A stretch of DNA of 64,000 nt from positions 744,001 through 808,000 of the forward strand of contig JBHGNT010000022.1 in assembly GCA_043228905.1 (NCBI GenBank), read 5' to 3'. Under the pieces are notes generated by a model. The model ran no database searches, had not been told where the DNA came from, and saw nothing but the letters and a program-made list of their open reading frames with translations. Origin of the DNA: Azolla caroliniana. Its lineage: Eukaryota > Polypodiophyta. The position numbers were made by a program, and so were the translations under genes. Shown here in pieces: positions 31,026 to 43,618 of the stretch (position 1 is the first letter of the stretch; each line of letters opens with the position of its first letter).

Positions 31026-31919
31026 ATAAGGTCTGATAAGGGTCTTTTCATGCACATTTGTGTACCACCATGTGTGTGTTCATACATGTATAATGTACAT
31101 AATTGAGTTTGTTATATCAACAATTTGGTGTATTATTGGGAGTTCATGTTATGAATGCCTTAATTGAATGGATTACTAGTAACTTGGGGGATATGTTCAT
31201 CTATTGAAAGTCATGGACTTGGTTGTTTCATATTATAACTTAACATTTCACAATGTATTATGGAACCTATGATGTTACATGCTTTGTCATGGATTCCATG
31301 AATTGTGAAGGCTATGCACTAAGTCCGGCCACATCTTTGATTTATGTTGTGGAGAAAGAGGGATAAGATGGAGGTTGCATGGAACCATTTAGCAACTCCA
31401 TTTTTTGCCTCAAGTTATTCTGTTCGTATTGTTTGACACCAAAAAATCTTATGACTATGATTTTCCTTTGGAATCATGTCTAAAAAAGCGTGGACCATCA
31501 ATAAATAATGCTTTTTGTGCATGGGTCAATTATAATATAATTCATTCAATGTCCAGTTACTTTCTAAGATTTGGCAATTTTTGTCATGTTGTTATTTGTG
31601 CCAACATAGTGTTAGGATCTCGGTCCCTCCGGATGGGATACGAAGACCCGGCATTGGAAGACCCGGTGGGAATCAGATGTGGAGTACCCAGAACCGGATG
31701 ACGAGTACCCGACAAGGAAGACCCGGTGAGAACCGGATGTTGCAGGCCCGATGAGAACCTCTCATCGGATGAAGGGACATATATGTAAATATGTTCCAGA
31801 GAGCCCACTGGGCTATATTTGTAAATAGCCCGAAAGTCATATTAGTATAAATATGACCTAGGGCAAACTCAATGTAGGTTTTTTTTTTGAGAGTTATTGG
31901 TGTAACTCCTGTACAATGC

Positions 31920-31961
<42 letters not shown>

Positions 31962-32600
31962 TATACAGAGATTGTGTCTTTGTTGTAACCGCCGTTAGGC
32001 GAAGATTGTGAGCAAGAGGTCGTTGCCTCCGTGCTCCCTGTTCTATTACTCGACATAGTGATAGTTTGGAGTCTGTGGACTCCCGTGGTTTTTCCCTCTC
32101 AGGGTTTTCCACGTTAATATCCTATGCCTGAGATTAACATTCCCATTTCATCTGTGTCTGATTGTCATCAAGTGATCTACGCTTCGGTTGTGGTCGGAGA
32201 TTATTCCGCTTATTTCACGTCAGATAGTGGAATTTGCGCAATTTACATAACCCAACCTAAAACATACATGGAGACCGCTTTTCTTCTAAAACTTGGGGGA
32301 TATGTTGATAGTTGGTGTATTGAATTGGTTGTTGCATGTACAACTTAATGTTGCACAATGTATTGTATGGAACCTATGATATAAAATGTTTTGTCATGAA
32401 CCATGAAGGTCATGCCCTAAGTCCGACAAACTCTTTTGGTTTATGTTATGAAGAAAGAGGGATAAGATGGCGATGGCATGGAACCATTCGGCAATTCCTA
32501 AGCATTATTGGATTTAGATATGCATACGATGGCTTGGTGATTTTCATTATTACGTGGAACGTGTTTGCAATCAGAACCATGGAAAATAATTATATAATAT
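31026..32600. repeat. Diverged repeat unit 1 (holds a solo LTR)
   Basis: 31026-31609 and 32223-32600 resemble 32810-33850 in order: GTCTGATAAGGGTC, CAACAATTTGGTGTATTATTGG, ATGGAACCTATGATG, GCACTAAGT and ATGTTGTTATTTGT. No frame is open for long. This is noncoding duplicated sequence of unknown origin. Confidence 0.7.
31610..32222 (+). mobile_element. Solo LTR, 613 bases, in repeat unit 1
   Basis: TGTTAGGATCTCGGTCCC to TATTTCACGTCA. The flanks CATAG and GATAG are a 5-base duplication with one change; unit 2 shows the empty site AAGATAGTGGA near 33748. It has a GA run at 31924-31960. It is a same-family, opposite-orientation copy of 16547-17197. Confidence 0.92.
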
Positions 32601-32809
32601 GACCTGAAGTAGAGGGGTATAATAAATGGGAAGGCTAATTACTAATCAATATGTAATCAATGGTTTATACAAGGGGCATCCTGGCTTATCTAATTTTACC
32701 TTCTCAATACCTAGTTACTACTTTCTCACTACTTATCATGTTGAGAGCGAGTGACGTATGAGATATCCTTTACTTTAAATACACCAATCACTCTCTTTAC
32801 ATATGACAA

Positions 32810-33850
32810 GGGTGGTTGTAGTCTTGTGACAATCGGGTATGATAAGGGTCTTTCATCCATATTTTTGCACCACCGTGTGTATGTTCATACATAATGCAAA
32901 CAAGTAAGTTTGTTATCTCAACAATTTGGTGTATTATTGGAAGTTGATGTTATGAATGACTTAATAAATTGGATTACTAGTAACTTGGAAGATATGTTGG
33001 TGGATTGAAAGTCATGAATTTAGGTTGTTTCATGTACAATTTTACATTGCACAATGTATTATGGAACCTATGATGCTATATGTTTTGTCGTGGATTCCAT
33101 GAACCATGAAGGTTATGCACTAAGTTCCACAACCTTTTCAATTTATGTTGTGGAGAGAGGGATTAGATGGGGATTGCATTGAACCATTTTTGGAATCATT
33201 ATTGGATTTGGATACGCATATGATGGCTTATTGATTTTCATTTTCGCAAGGAACATGTTTGCAATCACGATTCACAACCATGGATATCTATTATACAACA
33301 TGACATGAGGGACGGTATAATAAATGGGAGGGTTATACCTATAATTAAAGTGTTGTGATGGCAACTACTTAATGGCAATGTGCCACTTCAAATCTTTTAC
33401 TCTTCAAGCACTGAACAATTGATTGTATCATGTCAATAACCATCACTTTAATTTGCTTGGTTACCAGTGACCACCATGTAGAACAAAGTAATATAATTCC
33501 TTACATAGGGAGCCATTTTTTGTCACAAGTTAATTTGTTATTGTTATTGTTATTGTTTGGCATCGGAAAATCTTATCACTGGAATTTTCATTTGGAATCA
33601 TGTTTAAAAGGCATGGGAAACAACAAATAATTGTTTTCTTTTCATGGTTCAACTATAATATATTTCATACAAGCTCTAATTACTTATCAAATTTGGGATT
33701 AAATTTCTAAGAATTGGCATTATTTTGTCATGTTGTTATTTGTCGCCAAGATAGTGGAGTTTGTGCAATTTACACAATCCAACCTAAAGTCAGAGATGGA
33801 GACTATTTTGCTTTTTTGAAGGTATCATTTGCAATTCTACAAAAGTTAAG
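32810..33850. repeat. Diverged repeat unit 2
   Basis: Direct duplicate of unit 1 without the solo LTR. Preserved words include TATTGGAAGTTGATGTTATGAATG and the ATAGTGGA(G/A)TTTG(T/C)GCAATTTAC empty-site region. Parts of 50850-51105 look distantly related. Nothing coding seen. Confidence 0.65.
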
Positions 33851-34059
33851 GGAGTGTTGATGTGGCAAGTGTATTTATTGAATGAAGCAAGTCGAAATTC
33901 TTTTCGTAGTTGTGTATGTATGCAACACACTCTTCTTGCCTAAAAACATTGTGATATATCCTAGTACTCATGTGGTAGTGAAACTAGTTGTAGTACTATT
34001 GTAGTGTTCTTAGAGAGAGAGAGAGCACAATATTAGCAAAGGTGAGCTTAAGGAAACAT

Positions 34060-35130
34060 ATATCCAACATAACCCAATATTATGAAAGATGTCATGTGGA
34101 CAACTCATATCTGACACAAACTAGGATTGTTATGAAAGATGACTTGTGTGCATTTAGTGTCCAACAGAACCTAGTTTTGAAATATGACATGCGGGCAAGC
34201 GGTATCCGGACAAAACCCAATATTATCAAAGGCGGGATAGGTAGTGTATTTTGCACAACCCAAATTTATGAAAGATAACCTACAAGAAAGAGGACCTATA
34301 GGTAAGGCGGTGTAATTGACAAAACCTAGTATTATGAAAGATGACCTGTGTGCAAGTGGTATCCAACCCAGTGCTACGAAAGATGACCTATGGGCAGGTG
34401 TCGACACAACCCGGTGTTATGAAAGACGACCTATGGGCAGGCGGTGTAACCGACAGAACCTAGTATATGAAAGATGACCTGTGGGCAAGTGGTATCCAAC
34501 ACAACCCAGTGCTACGAAAGATGACCTATGGGCATGCGGTGTAACCAACAGAACCTAGTAAATGAAAGATGAGCTTTGTGGGCAAGTGGTATCCAACACA
34601 ACCCAGTGTTGCAAAAGATGACCTGTGGGCAAGACAACCCAGTGTTATGAAAGAAGACATACAGGCAAGCGATGTAATTGACAAAACCCAGTATTAGGAA
34701 AGATGACACATGGATAGGTGGTATCCAACACAACCTAGTGTTGCAAAAGATGACCTATAGGCAGGTGGTGTATCTGACACAACCTGGTGTTATGAAAGAA
34801 GACGTACGAGCAAGCGATGTAACCAACCGAACCCAGTATTATGAAAGATGACCTGTGGACAGGTGGTATCCAACACAACTCCAGTGCTGCGAAAGAGATG
34901 ACCTATGGGCAGGTGGTGGTGTATCCGACACAACCCAGTGTTATGAAAGGCGAGACCAATGGGCAAGCAGGGCAGTGTATCCAACCCAACCCAATATTGT
35001 ATTATGAAAGACGACCTCTAGGCAGGTGGTATCTATCCGTCACGACTACTGAGAGTACTACAACCGAGTAATCTAGCGAAAGTGGACCGATTGGCACCTG
35101 GTATCTGAGGCAGGCCAGGATCATGAAAGA
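34060..35130. repeat. Degenerate minisatellite upstream of KAS II
   Basis: About twenty imperfect copies, spaced about 45-60 bases, of a unit containing (T)ATGAAAGATGACCT, GGGCAGG(T)GGT and ATCCAACACAACCCAGT. Copies start for example near 34081, 34131, 34333, 34376, 34418, 34466, 34513, 34611, 34744, 34840, 34942 and 35004. It ends within 300 bases of the KAS II start codon, inside the expected promoter/5' UTR. Confidence 0.8.
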
Positions 35131-35167
35131 TGAGAGCACCCAGAACCCCATACCAGAAGAGGTCTCA

Positions 35168-35170
<3 letters not shown>

Positions 35171-35222
<52 letters not shown>

Positions 35223-35267
35223 ACATTGGCATTTTGCATGGTGTGTTGTCTCTTTCCACATCTGCAG

Positions 35268-35317
<50 letters not shown>
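35171..35317. promoter_or_regulatory. Two GA tracts in the KAS II 5' region
   Basis: (GA)n runs at about 35171-35221 and 35272-35316 lie 100-240 bases before the KAS II ATG. Plant BBR/BPC proteins are known to bind GA repeats in promoters and leaders, so a regulatory role is plausible but not shown. The Arg-Glu repeat frames read through them are artefacts. Confidence 0.5.
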
Positions 35318-35319
<2 letters not shown>

Positions 35320-35413
35320 CAGAGAACCCATATCTAGTCTCATTGTGAGAAAGAGAGCACAAAAAGAGAGAAGCCAGGGATAGATCATCATCAGCACCAG
35401 CACTATCACCACC

Positions 35414-38400
35414 ATGGCTATGGCGGTTGTAGCTCCCCTTTACTCTTGGCTCATCGCTGCAGCCTATTCTGTATGTGAAGAAGAAGGAGGAGGAGGAGGA
35501 GGAGTAGGAGCAGGTAGAGTGGCCAAGAATTCCCCACCCCTGAGCCGAAGAGCCCGCCGCCGGCTCAGCCGATTCGGTGGTGGTGATAACACCAACATTT
35601 CCACTAATTCTAGCCTTAGACCCAGACTCTCATCTATCTGCGGATCTAGCCTGCAAGGATTTGGTTCTTGCTTCTCCTTTGAAGCTTGCCCTGAGTATTA
35701 TAGCTCTAAACAATCCCCTCTGTTTGGAGATGGTGTCTTAGGTCTTGGGTTCGGATCCCGCCCGGCTTTCCGTGCTGCCCGCCGCCATCCCAAATCTGCA
35801 GGTTCTGGTAAGCATTTTTTGCATGAATGTGTGTTTATCTTTTTCTTTGTATGTGCATGCAATTCGTTGCACAAAGGTTACTTTTGAATTCTTTTATATA
35901 GCCCTCATAACAGAAATTTATGTATGTATCTATGTGTGTATCTGTGTGTGTCTGGGTGTGCATAAATTGGCATTTTGAACCCTAATATCAGACATTGTTC
36001 CTATGCATATATGTCTGTTCGTGCAATTCTTTGCATGTACTTACCCTGGAATTTTTGAAACCCTTAGCAAACATTTGGAACCCTAATATCAGAAGTTGTA
36101 TGTTTGTGATATGCATGTATCTACATGCATGCCTTTCTTTGTATGCGCATTCTTTGGAATTCTTTTGAAAAATCCTAATGGCAAACATCTTTAAGCACAA
36201 AGAGGAGACATTCATCTTTGAGTGGAACTGTATTGCTGTTGGCTTGCATGTACATATATGCATACCATTCTTTGCTTTGCATGTAATTATGTGGGAATTT
36301 TGCATAGAAATGCTAATGGACGAAATGCGTTAACCCTAATAAGGGACATTTCTGGGGGTAGATTCTCAAATTATTTGTTAAAGGGTTGCATACAATTTCG
36401 TTGTAATTCTTTTAGAAAACCCTAATTGCACACGTTTTGAACCCTAATATAAGACATTTCGTGGTGTAGATTTTCCATTATTTTTATTGTTAATGTCTTG
36501 CATGTGATTACTCTGGATTTCAGTTAAAAGAACTAGTAATGCACCACATGGGAACCTGAATAGAAGACTTTCTCACAGTAAATTTTCAAATCTTTGCTGA
36601 TAACGGGATGTATTTGTGGTCAAACTCTTGGAAATCATATGCATACCCTGAATTCTTTGGAACATTTCTGAGTAGAACCCCATGCATCAACTTTTATTGT
36701 GTTTTTTTAATCTCTTGGAACTTTCTTGGTTCTTTCAAACTATGCTTGATCTCAATTTGAGTCTAAAACCATCCAAATAATATGCATGCTTTAGACTTAC
36801 TTACGAAAGTTTTTACAGATTAAAATATCCAAAAACTTGATTTTCTGTCATTTATTCATTTATTTGCATAGGATCCTTCATGGTTGCTCCAGCTGAATTA
36901 TAAAGGAGCTCAACTGTGAATATTTGCATGCTTCTAATCTTTTGAACCCTACTTCAGACCTTTCCTTGGAATAAAATATCCATGGTGGTTTTTTTTTCTG
37001 CGTTGGACCTTGCATGACGCTTGTTAATGTGGCAATACTTTTTCTCAAATTGACGCCAAAACTTGTAAATTCTTTTCATCCTTAATGAGTTTATTTTATT
37101 CATTCAGTCTGGCATAACTCTTTCAGGTGGCCCATGAGTTAATGCGGGCATGATTGTATCCCAGTTTCAGGCCAAATCCTGCACATTTTTTGAAATGTTT
37201 AGCTGAAATTCCTCATTGTAGAATGTCCACCCTCTGCTGTTGTCAAGTTTTTGTTTTCATTATTGGGTCTTGTATGGTTCGCACATAACGTGGCAAGTTC
37301 TTTTTACTCAAAATTTTGAGGCAAAAAATGTGCTACTCTTTCATACTTTAATCTCTAATAGTGAACATTTTCGAAATGGAATTCCCATGCTTTGCTGTTA
37401 ATGCAATTTTTTGTTTCTGAAGTTTTGTCTCCTTCCCTTGGGTGAAGGTAACATGAAGTGTTCATAGGTTGTTTCTGGCTCAATTGCTAATCGGTTGTTT
37501 GATATTATGCTTCAAATCCTGGAAGTACATGTTTCTAGAGTACGATTTCCATTCACTGCTGTGCATGGGTTGTTTTTTTGCATTAGGTCTCTCATGGCTC
37601 TTTAATTCCTAGTGTTAAAGCTCTTTCCCAAATTATCTTTCGTTAATGTAGCAATGCTTTTCTGAATGTCTCCTTTGTTAATGCTTTGTTTTTAATATTG
37701 GGTTTAGCATGGGGTTTTCATCTCGTTTGTTAATTTTGCAATTCTTTATTTAGAAATTTCCTCTTTCAATAAGTTTTTATTTTGCATGGGGTCTTTCAGC
37801 TTACTCATTAGTGACAGGAATCATTTTATCTGATTCTGATACCAAAAACTTGCATGTTTTGTTATGCATGCAACCAGGTTATGAGTCCTTAGGGTATAGG
37901 CTGAGTTGTGATCTTATGCTAGGAAATGGAAATAAGACTATTCTAGGTATGTTTTTCAGCAGGCAAAGCTTGGGCCATTGCGATTCAACCAGTAAGGGAG
38001 ACAACTGAGAAGAAGAAGGTCACCACTAAGCCAAGGAGGGTGGTCGTAACAGGCATGGGTGTAGTCTCTTGCCTTGGCCATGATCCAGATAGTTTCTATA
38101 GCAACCTTTTGGCAGGGAACAGTGGCATCACCGATATAGAGAACTTTGATTGCCGAGAATTTCCAACTGTGAGTTTCTGGTGCTTCTTTATTAGAGGATG
38201 AAATTAAAGGTTTACACTTTATCAGTGATTCGAATTGTTACCACTAGAATTACCTTCTCTTTTTGCTTTATTATGATCAATTCTCATTAGCATTCCGTAG
38301 GACTTTCCTACCCTACAATTCCATAGGACTGATATCCTACTCTTACCTTTCTGGAGTGTCATTGGATAGTTCTGATAGTTTTAGATATCATCTAATTATC

Positions 38401-41400
38401 GTTGCTATTTTATAGGATGTGCCCCTGCTCAATTTGTTGTACTCTTTACTCATCGTAAATGGTACTCTGCTAATTTTGTACATCATACAATTATCCTTGC
38501 TATTCCATACGATATGCACTTGCCTATTTGTTCTTCTTTATTGTCATAAATGTCTTCATCTGTGATGATTATTTTGAATCAGAAAAGATTGACACAAGTT
38601 TTTATGAATCATTCTTAAATCAAGAACTGTATATCTTTTAACTCGTATTTTGTGTCATACCTGTTTCATCCATATTGCCTTTATTACATGTTTATGGCAG
38701 AGGATAGCTGGTGAAATAAAATCATTTTCAACAGATGGATGGGTTGCTCCGAAGTTCTCCCGGCGAATGGACAAGTTTATGCTTTATACTCTTACAGCTG
38801 GTAAAAAGGCCCTAGAAGATGGAGGTATTTCTCCTGATGTCATGGACAAATTGGACAAATCTAAATGTGGCATTCTAATAGGATCTGCATTGGGTGGAAT
38901 GAAGGTTTGCAATTTAAAGTTACGCTAAAAGACAAGATCTTGTTGAAAGGAAATATAAGGTTATCGTTTGTGTTTGTGGCGTGCAGGTTTTTAATGATGC
39001 TATTGAGGCCCTACGAGTTTCATATCGAAAAATGAATCCATTTTGTGTGCCATTTGCAACAACAAATATGGGGTCAGCTATGTTGGCTATGGATTTGGTA
39101 GGTTTTCTGGCTCAAAAAAAACTCCATTGATATAGGTTAAACCTGCCTCACTCTTTGGAAACCTCAGGGATGGATGGGTCCAAATTATTCAATATCAACT
39201 GCGTGTGCGACAAGTAATTTCTGTATCTTGAATTCAGCAAACCACATCCTTCGTGGTGAAGCTGTGAGTATAATCTTACTTTTGCAAATGGTCAATGTGT
39301 TGCAGTTTAAGTTGGTTTCTTACTATCTTGCTAATATGAAGCAAACCTGTATTTGCTATTAGGATGTCATGCTATGTGGTGGCTCAGATTCGGCGATCAT
39401 TCCGATTGGTAAGTGCTTATCAAATTGATCATGTATCAACTTATATAATCATGCAAGTCAACATGAAAGGCATCCAGCTGTAATTCAAGCTTCATTTTCA
39501 TGTTAGCATTAAAGTGCTGTCTAATTAACAAATTATTGTCCAAAATTTAGTGATAATGGTAATAATTATTTGGCAGGACTTGGAGGATTTGTGGCTTGCA
39601 GGGCATTGTCACAAAGAAATGATTCTCCGCAGAAGGCATCAAGGCCTTGGGATATGGTTAGTACTAATTTCTTTTACTGAATGCTCTTTTGTATTCTGAA
39701 TTACTGTAAGCATGCTCAATAGGTATTCCCCCTTCTGGCTGTGTAGGACCGTGATGGGTTTGTTATGGGCGAGGGCGCAGGTGTTCTACTGTTGGAAGAG
39801 CTCGAGCATGCCAAAGTATGCTCAAGTTCCAACTTTAATCTTGATGGTTTGTGCCAAATAAATAATGTTTTCTGAATGTTAAGAGGCTGTATGATACAAT
39901 CACAGGAAAGGGGAGCAACAATATATGCAGAATTCCTTGGTGGAAGCTTTACATGTGATGCGTATCACATGACAGAACCTCATCCCGAAGGCAAGAAAAT
40001 GTTTGAAGCAATATTTAATACATTTTTTGTAATGGATGCTGTTAAATTTCTTTTTAATGTTTTGATTGTGTTTTCTTCAGGGGCTGGTCTCTCACTCTGT
40101 ATAGAAAAAGCCTTGGCTCAAGCTGGAGTGTGCAAAGAGGATGTGAATTATGTAAATGCTCATGCAACTTCTACTCGTGCGGGCGACCTTCAAGAATATA
40201 AGGCACTGATCAGGGCTTTTGGAAAGAACCCAGAGGTATCATTCTTCACTTTTGTAATGCTTGATGTAGGTTATTCTTCCCAATTGCCAAGTTTATTATC
40301 TGATCTGTTTATGGCTTATCTCTTAGCTCAAGATAAATTCTACAAAATCGATGATTGGGCACTTGCTAGGAGCAGCTGGTGCTGTTGAGGCTATTGCCAC
40401 TGTTCAGGTATCTCTTGAAAGTTGTTAGTTTCTTTAATGTGATTCAGTCTTTTTATTTTACCTTTGATTTTAATGCTTTTTCTTGTAACTCCTTCCTCAT
40501 CAGACTTACATCCTAGGGCAAATTGATTGTCTTTCCCTCTTAGATTCTAGATGTCATACTTGGTACACCCTACATTTAACGACATTATTTAAATATTTAA
40601 GATTTGGAATATATGCCAAGAATGATGCTGTTAGTGGTGGATTTTGCTATCACATCAAATTTATATGCCACATTTAATTGATTTAAGCTTAGGAATGCCA
40701 AGAACGATGTTTTTGATGTCACATCAGGATCATACACTACATTTAAAATAAAGACTGGAAATGCAGAGAATAATGTTTATAGTTACGGTTTTTGCCGTCG
40801 CATCAAATCAAATAATATTTAGTCAATTCATCAATATATGCATGCAATTTTAATGACAGCATGTTATAATACCATTCTGTATTATATTGGGCACACATTT
40901 GAACCCTTCTGACACAGCAAATCATTAATACATATATTCTAAAGTGGTTTTTTGAAGTATGATGATGATTTTGAGATCAAACTCTTATTGAGCATTATGA
41001 AAAGTGAGATGATGTCCTAAACGAATCTCCTGATTAATTAAACTAAAGTTTATGCGAAAATAATTTGAAACACAGTAATGCTCTGATTTTTTTGTTCAGA
41101 AATTTTGTAATTTCTGACTTTCATCGAGAGTTAAATGTAAATTGTACGAATGCTTCAATATACCATGAATAGTTGTGTCAATGCATAATTAGATAATCTT
41201 AATTGTTTGGCAGGCTATCAGAACAGGCTGGGTCCATCCAACTCTCAATATTGAAAATCCAGAGAAGGAAATTGTAATGTTTTCCACTTTACTCCTAATG
41301 GCTAATGCATAGTGTATGAATGTAAATTGCATGTTTCAATACTCACTTCTAATTGCAAATGTGTGGTGAATGAATGTTCCCTTAAATAATTAAATTAATG

Positions 41401-41580
41401 AACATGTGTGTTTGTATGCTTAATAGTATGTATTGTCAACTATTCCAGGACATGAATGTAGTTGTCGGAGGGAAAAAAGAAAGGCTGGACATAAAGGTTG
41501 CCATGTCCAATTCATTTGGGTTTGGAGGCCACAATTCGTCTGTCATATTTTCTCCGTACCAAGAATCCAATGAAAACTAG
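35414..41580 (+). CDS. KASII: 3-oxoacyl-ACP synthase II, plastid (13 exons)
   Basis: This enzyme condenses malonyl-ACP with C16:0-ACP in the plastid stroma, setting the C16/C18 ratio. Exons: 35414-35807, 37963-38168, 38701-38904, 38987-39097, 39168-39263, 39363-39408, 39577-39656, 39747-39815, 39906-39990, 40081-40235, 40327-40407, 41214-41273, 41449-41580; 1719 bases, 572 residues. Frames join cleanly. The start ATG (CACCATGGC context) opens a Ser/Arg-rich transit region of about 130 residues. The thiolase fold begins at [12 protein letters not shown]. Catalytic Cys318 (STACATSN), His458 (NAHATST) and His494 (KSMIGH) with Lys489 are present, as is the C-terminal [16 protein letters not shown] rather than KAS I is indicated by [18 protein letters not shown] and [13 protein letters not shown]. 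Oddities are Arg463 where plants I recall have Pro or Leu, a GC donor after exon 9, and a NAGNAG acceptor before exon 2. It is intact and probably functional. Confidence 0.95.
35808..37962 (+). other. KAS II intron 1, built of diverged repeats
   Basis: A 2155-base intron made largely of decayed repeats carrying words such as GAACCCTAATATCAGACATT, CTTGCATG and GGAATTCTTTTGAAA, recurring roughly every 100-170 bases (for example near 35980, 36080, 36170, 36330, 36440). It has no coding potential. Long first introns in plants often affect expression; nothing specific is visible here. Confidence 0.7.
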
Positions 41581-42340
41581 TATGCATTGGCAGATTTCCG
41601 TTTGCAGAAAAAAAGAAGCAACACGTCTGAATGATTGTTTATGGCTTAATATGCACGAAAAAAAGCTACAATATGTACAAGATTTTATAAAAAAAGTCTT
41701 GGTTTGTATTGTGTAAAAAACAGTATATTGCAGGTGGAAAATGTTATAATGGTATTATTATTCGTTGGGAATTTGGTGTACATTGTGAAAATGAAGGTTT
41801 TGGTAATATGAGTTTCCCATTTGGAGCAAGTAGAATTCATTCCTCCAGCTGAGAATGCAAACCAAACCAAATAAGTAGAGCAATTAAGGTTGGAGGATAA
41901 TAACTGGAATTCTTTATTCCATCTTCCAGTGGCAGCATATGTTTTGTTAGCAAATGACTTTTGATTGTCTTGCAGTGTTATCATTTAATTGCATAATGAA
42001 TGGGAATGCAAACAAAATTAGTAGATTGGAGGATAATAAGTGTCTTTATTAGCATAGGTTTAGGTACAAATTTTGAGTCAATTATCATGCCGATCTGGTT
42101 GCTTAGTAAATGGGAATGCAAACTCTAAACCCTAAACTTTCCTCTGCACCTTAAATCTCTTGGTGCCATGTCAAAAAGTGCAAAGCAAAATAGTGAAGGT
42201 TGGAGGATAAATGGAATTCCTTATGTGCTATACTCTAGTATATTAGCATATGTTTAGGTAGAAAATTTGACTCAATTATCGATCTGATTGCTTAATACGT
42301 GGGGGAGAGTGTTAGATCAGTACACGTACAATTTGTTTTT
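41581..42340. repeat. KAS II 3' flank with repeated segments
   Basis: The probable 3' UTR begins after the TAG. Imperfect repeats with GAATGGGAATGCAAAC, GGTTGGAGGATAA and TTAGCATA(G/T)GTTTAGGTA occur at about 41850-41990, 41995-42110 and 42185-42300. At 42300 a GGGGGAGAG-TGTTAG junction looks like a polypurine tract/LTR edge, but no element follows convincingly. Confidence 0.5.
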
Positions 42341-42351
42341 CCATTGACATT

Positions 42352-42608
42352 TAAATGTGATCATTTTGTAATGCTTCAACTGAAGATTTGGATTGAAAAG
42401 ATTGTTATCCTTTAGAGAATGCACACATACATTTGTTTTTCCATTGACCTTAATAAGTATGGCTATGTATATGATTTTTTAAGGCATATACCCTCCCCCC
42501 CCCCCCCCCCCCAAAAAAAAACTAAAAAACAAAAAACAACGGAACATGCAAATTAAATGTGATCATTTTGTAATGCTTCAACTGAAGATCTGGATTGAAA
42601 AGATGTTG
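42352..42608. repeat. Direct repeat of about 55 bases and poly(C) tract
   Basis: AAATGTGATCATTTTGTAATGC continues into CTTCAACTGAAGAT at both 42352-42404 and 42555-42606. Between them lies a run of about 20 C followed by A-rich sequence (42495-42535). No gene is seen here or in 42609-42994. Confidence 0.7.
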
Positions 42609-42994
42609 GATAAGCAAAATCTAGATAAATTTAGGTTAGAACTAATGGTAAACAGAACCTCAACCACGTTAATGCAAATGCATATAGTAATATTCATCAT
42701 TCTTGATTACTCAATTTTAATTCATGTCAAGAGTTAGGTTATATCTTTGGGGTGTGGACGTCACATTCAAACCAAACTCGTTTGTACACACTCATACCAC
42801 TATTATTATCACATATCACTTACAAATCCAACAATCACCATAAAAAGCCAACCATCAATCCAAATTAATTTACAAACATTAACTAGGAGAAATAGTGTGG
42901 CCTTTTGTATAAATTCTGGATATATAAATTCTCACATGTGCACCAGAACGTAACATCCATCCGTTTAATCTATCATGTGCACCAGAAGCTATAC

Positions 42995-43618
42995 TGTTAG
43001 AAATATTGAGAATCCATTAGATATTGTATATAGAGTTACAACCACAGAGATAGATATATGAAAACAAAACTTCTATTACATATGAGAGCTCACCCATGCG
43101 TTCACACCTTAGAGCTTAGATGGGATCTGGACTAGCTCACTACAAAATTAGTGGGAACTAATGATCAAAATACACCACTGTGTAAGAGAGTGGATTATAT
43201 TCTCTGTTTGGTCTGAGTGTAACATTAAATGTGCATGTCAGTTGATAGTAGTGGAGATATTCCTTTTTTGTCAACTGACTTGTTATTTAATATGACCCAA
43301 CTCCCTAGATATAGGCTAGTGCTAGATAGTACTTATCTTGAAGTCAATGGCACATACTTCAACACTAAGTACATTGTAAGTTGCCCACAAAATATTCTAG
43401 TTGACTTGATTAGCCAATCCTATTACCTATTTCGCTCTTTCCTAAATCCATTGTGTCCTATGCATCTACGGTTTCCTAGATTAACACCTTATCGACCCAT
43501 ATGGTCGAGTTGCACACTAGCCGCTCCTCATTTGCTGCGCTATCACAAAATGTGCACTCTAAGATCACATATGGGGGTAGATTTACAACTTGGGGCTGAT
43601 AATTGATTATATCTAACA
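42995..43618 (-). repeat. 3' LTR of Copia J
   Basis: On the minus strand a GAGGGGGCA tract (43619-43628) is followed by TGTTAGATATAATC at 43618. The LTR is taken to end TTTCTAACA at 42995, giving 7-base inverted ends TGTTAGA/TCTAACA. The length of 624 bases is an estimate because the 5' LTR is absent. Confidence 0.6.

Noticed and set aside
31922-31960. GA tract as a CRISPR or regulatory array
   Set aside because: Simple microsatellite inside a solo LTR; no spacer structure. There are no CRISPR arrays in the window.
35123-35383. Arg-Glu repeat protein upstream of KAS II
   Set aside because: It is a read-through of GA microsatellites, open in several frames.
42300-42330. LTR element starting at GGGGGAGAG-TGTTAG
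   Set aside because: No matching second LTR or protein domain could be followed to the right.
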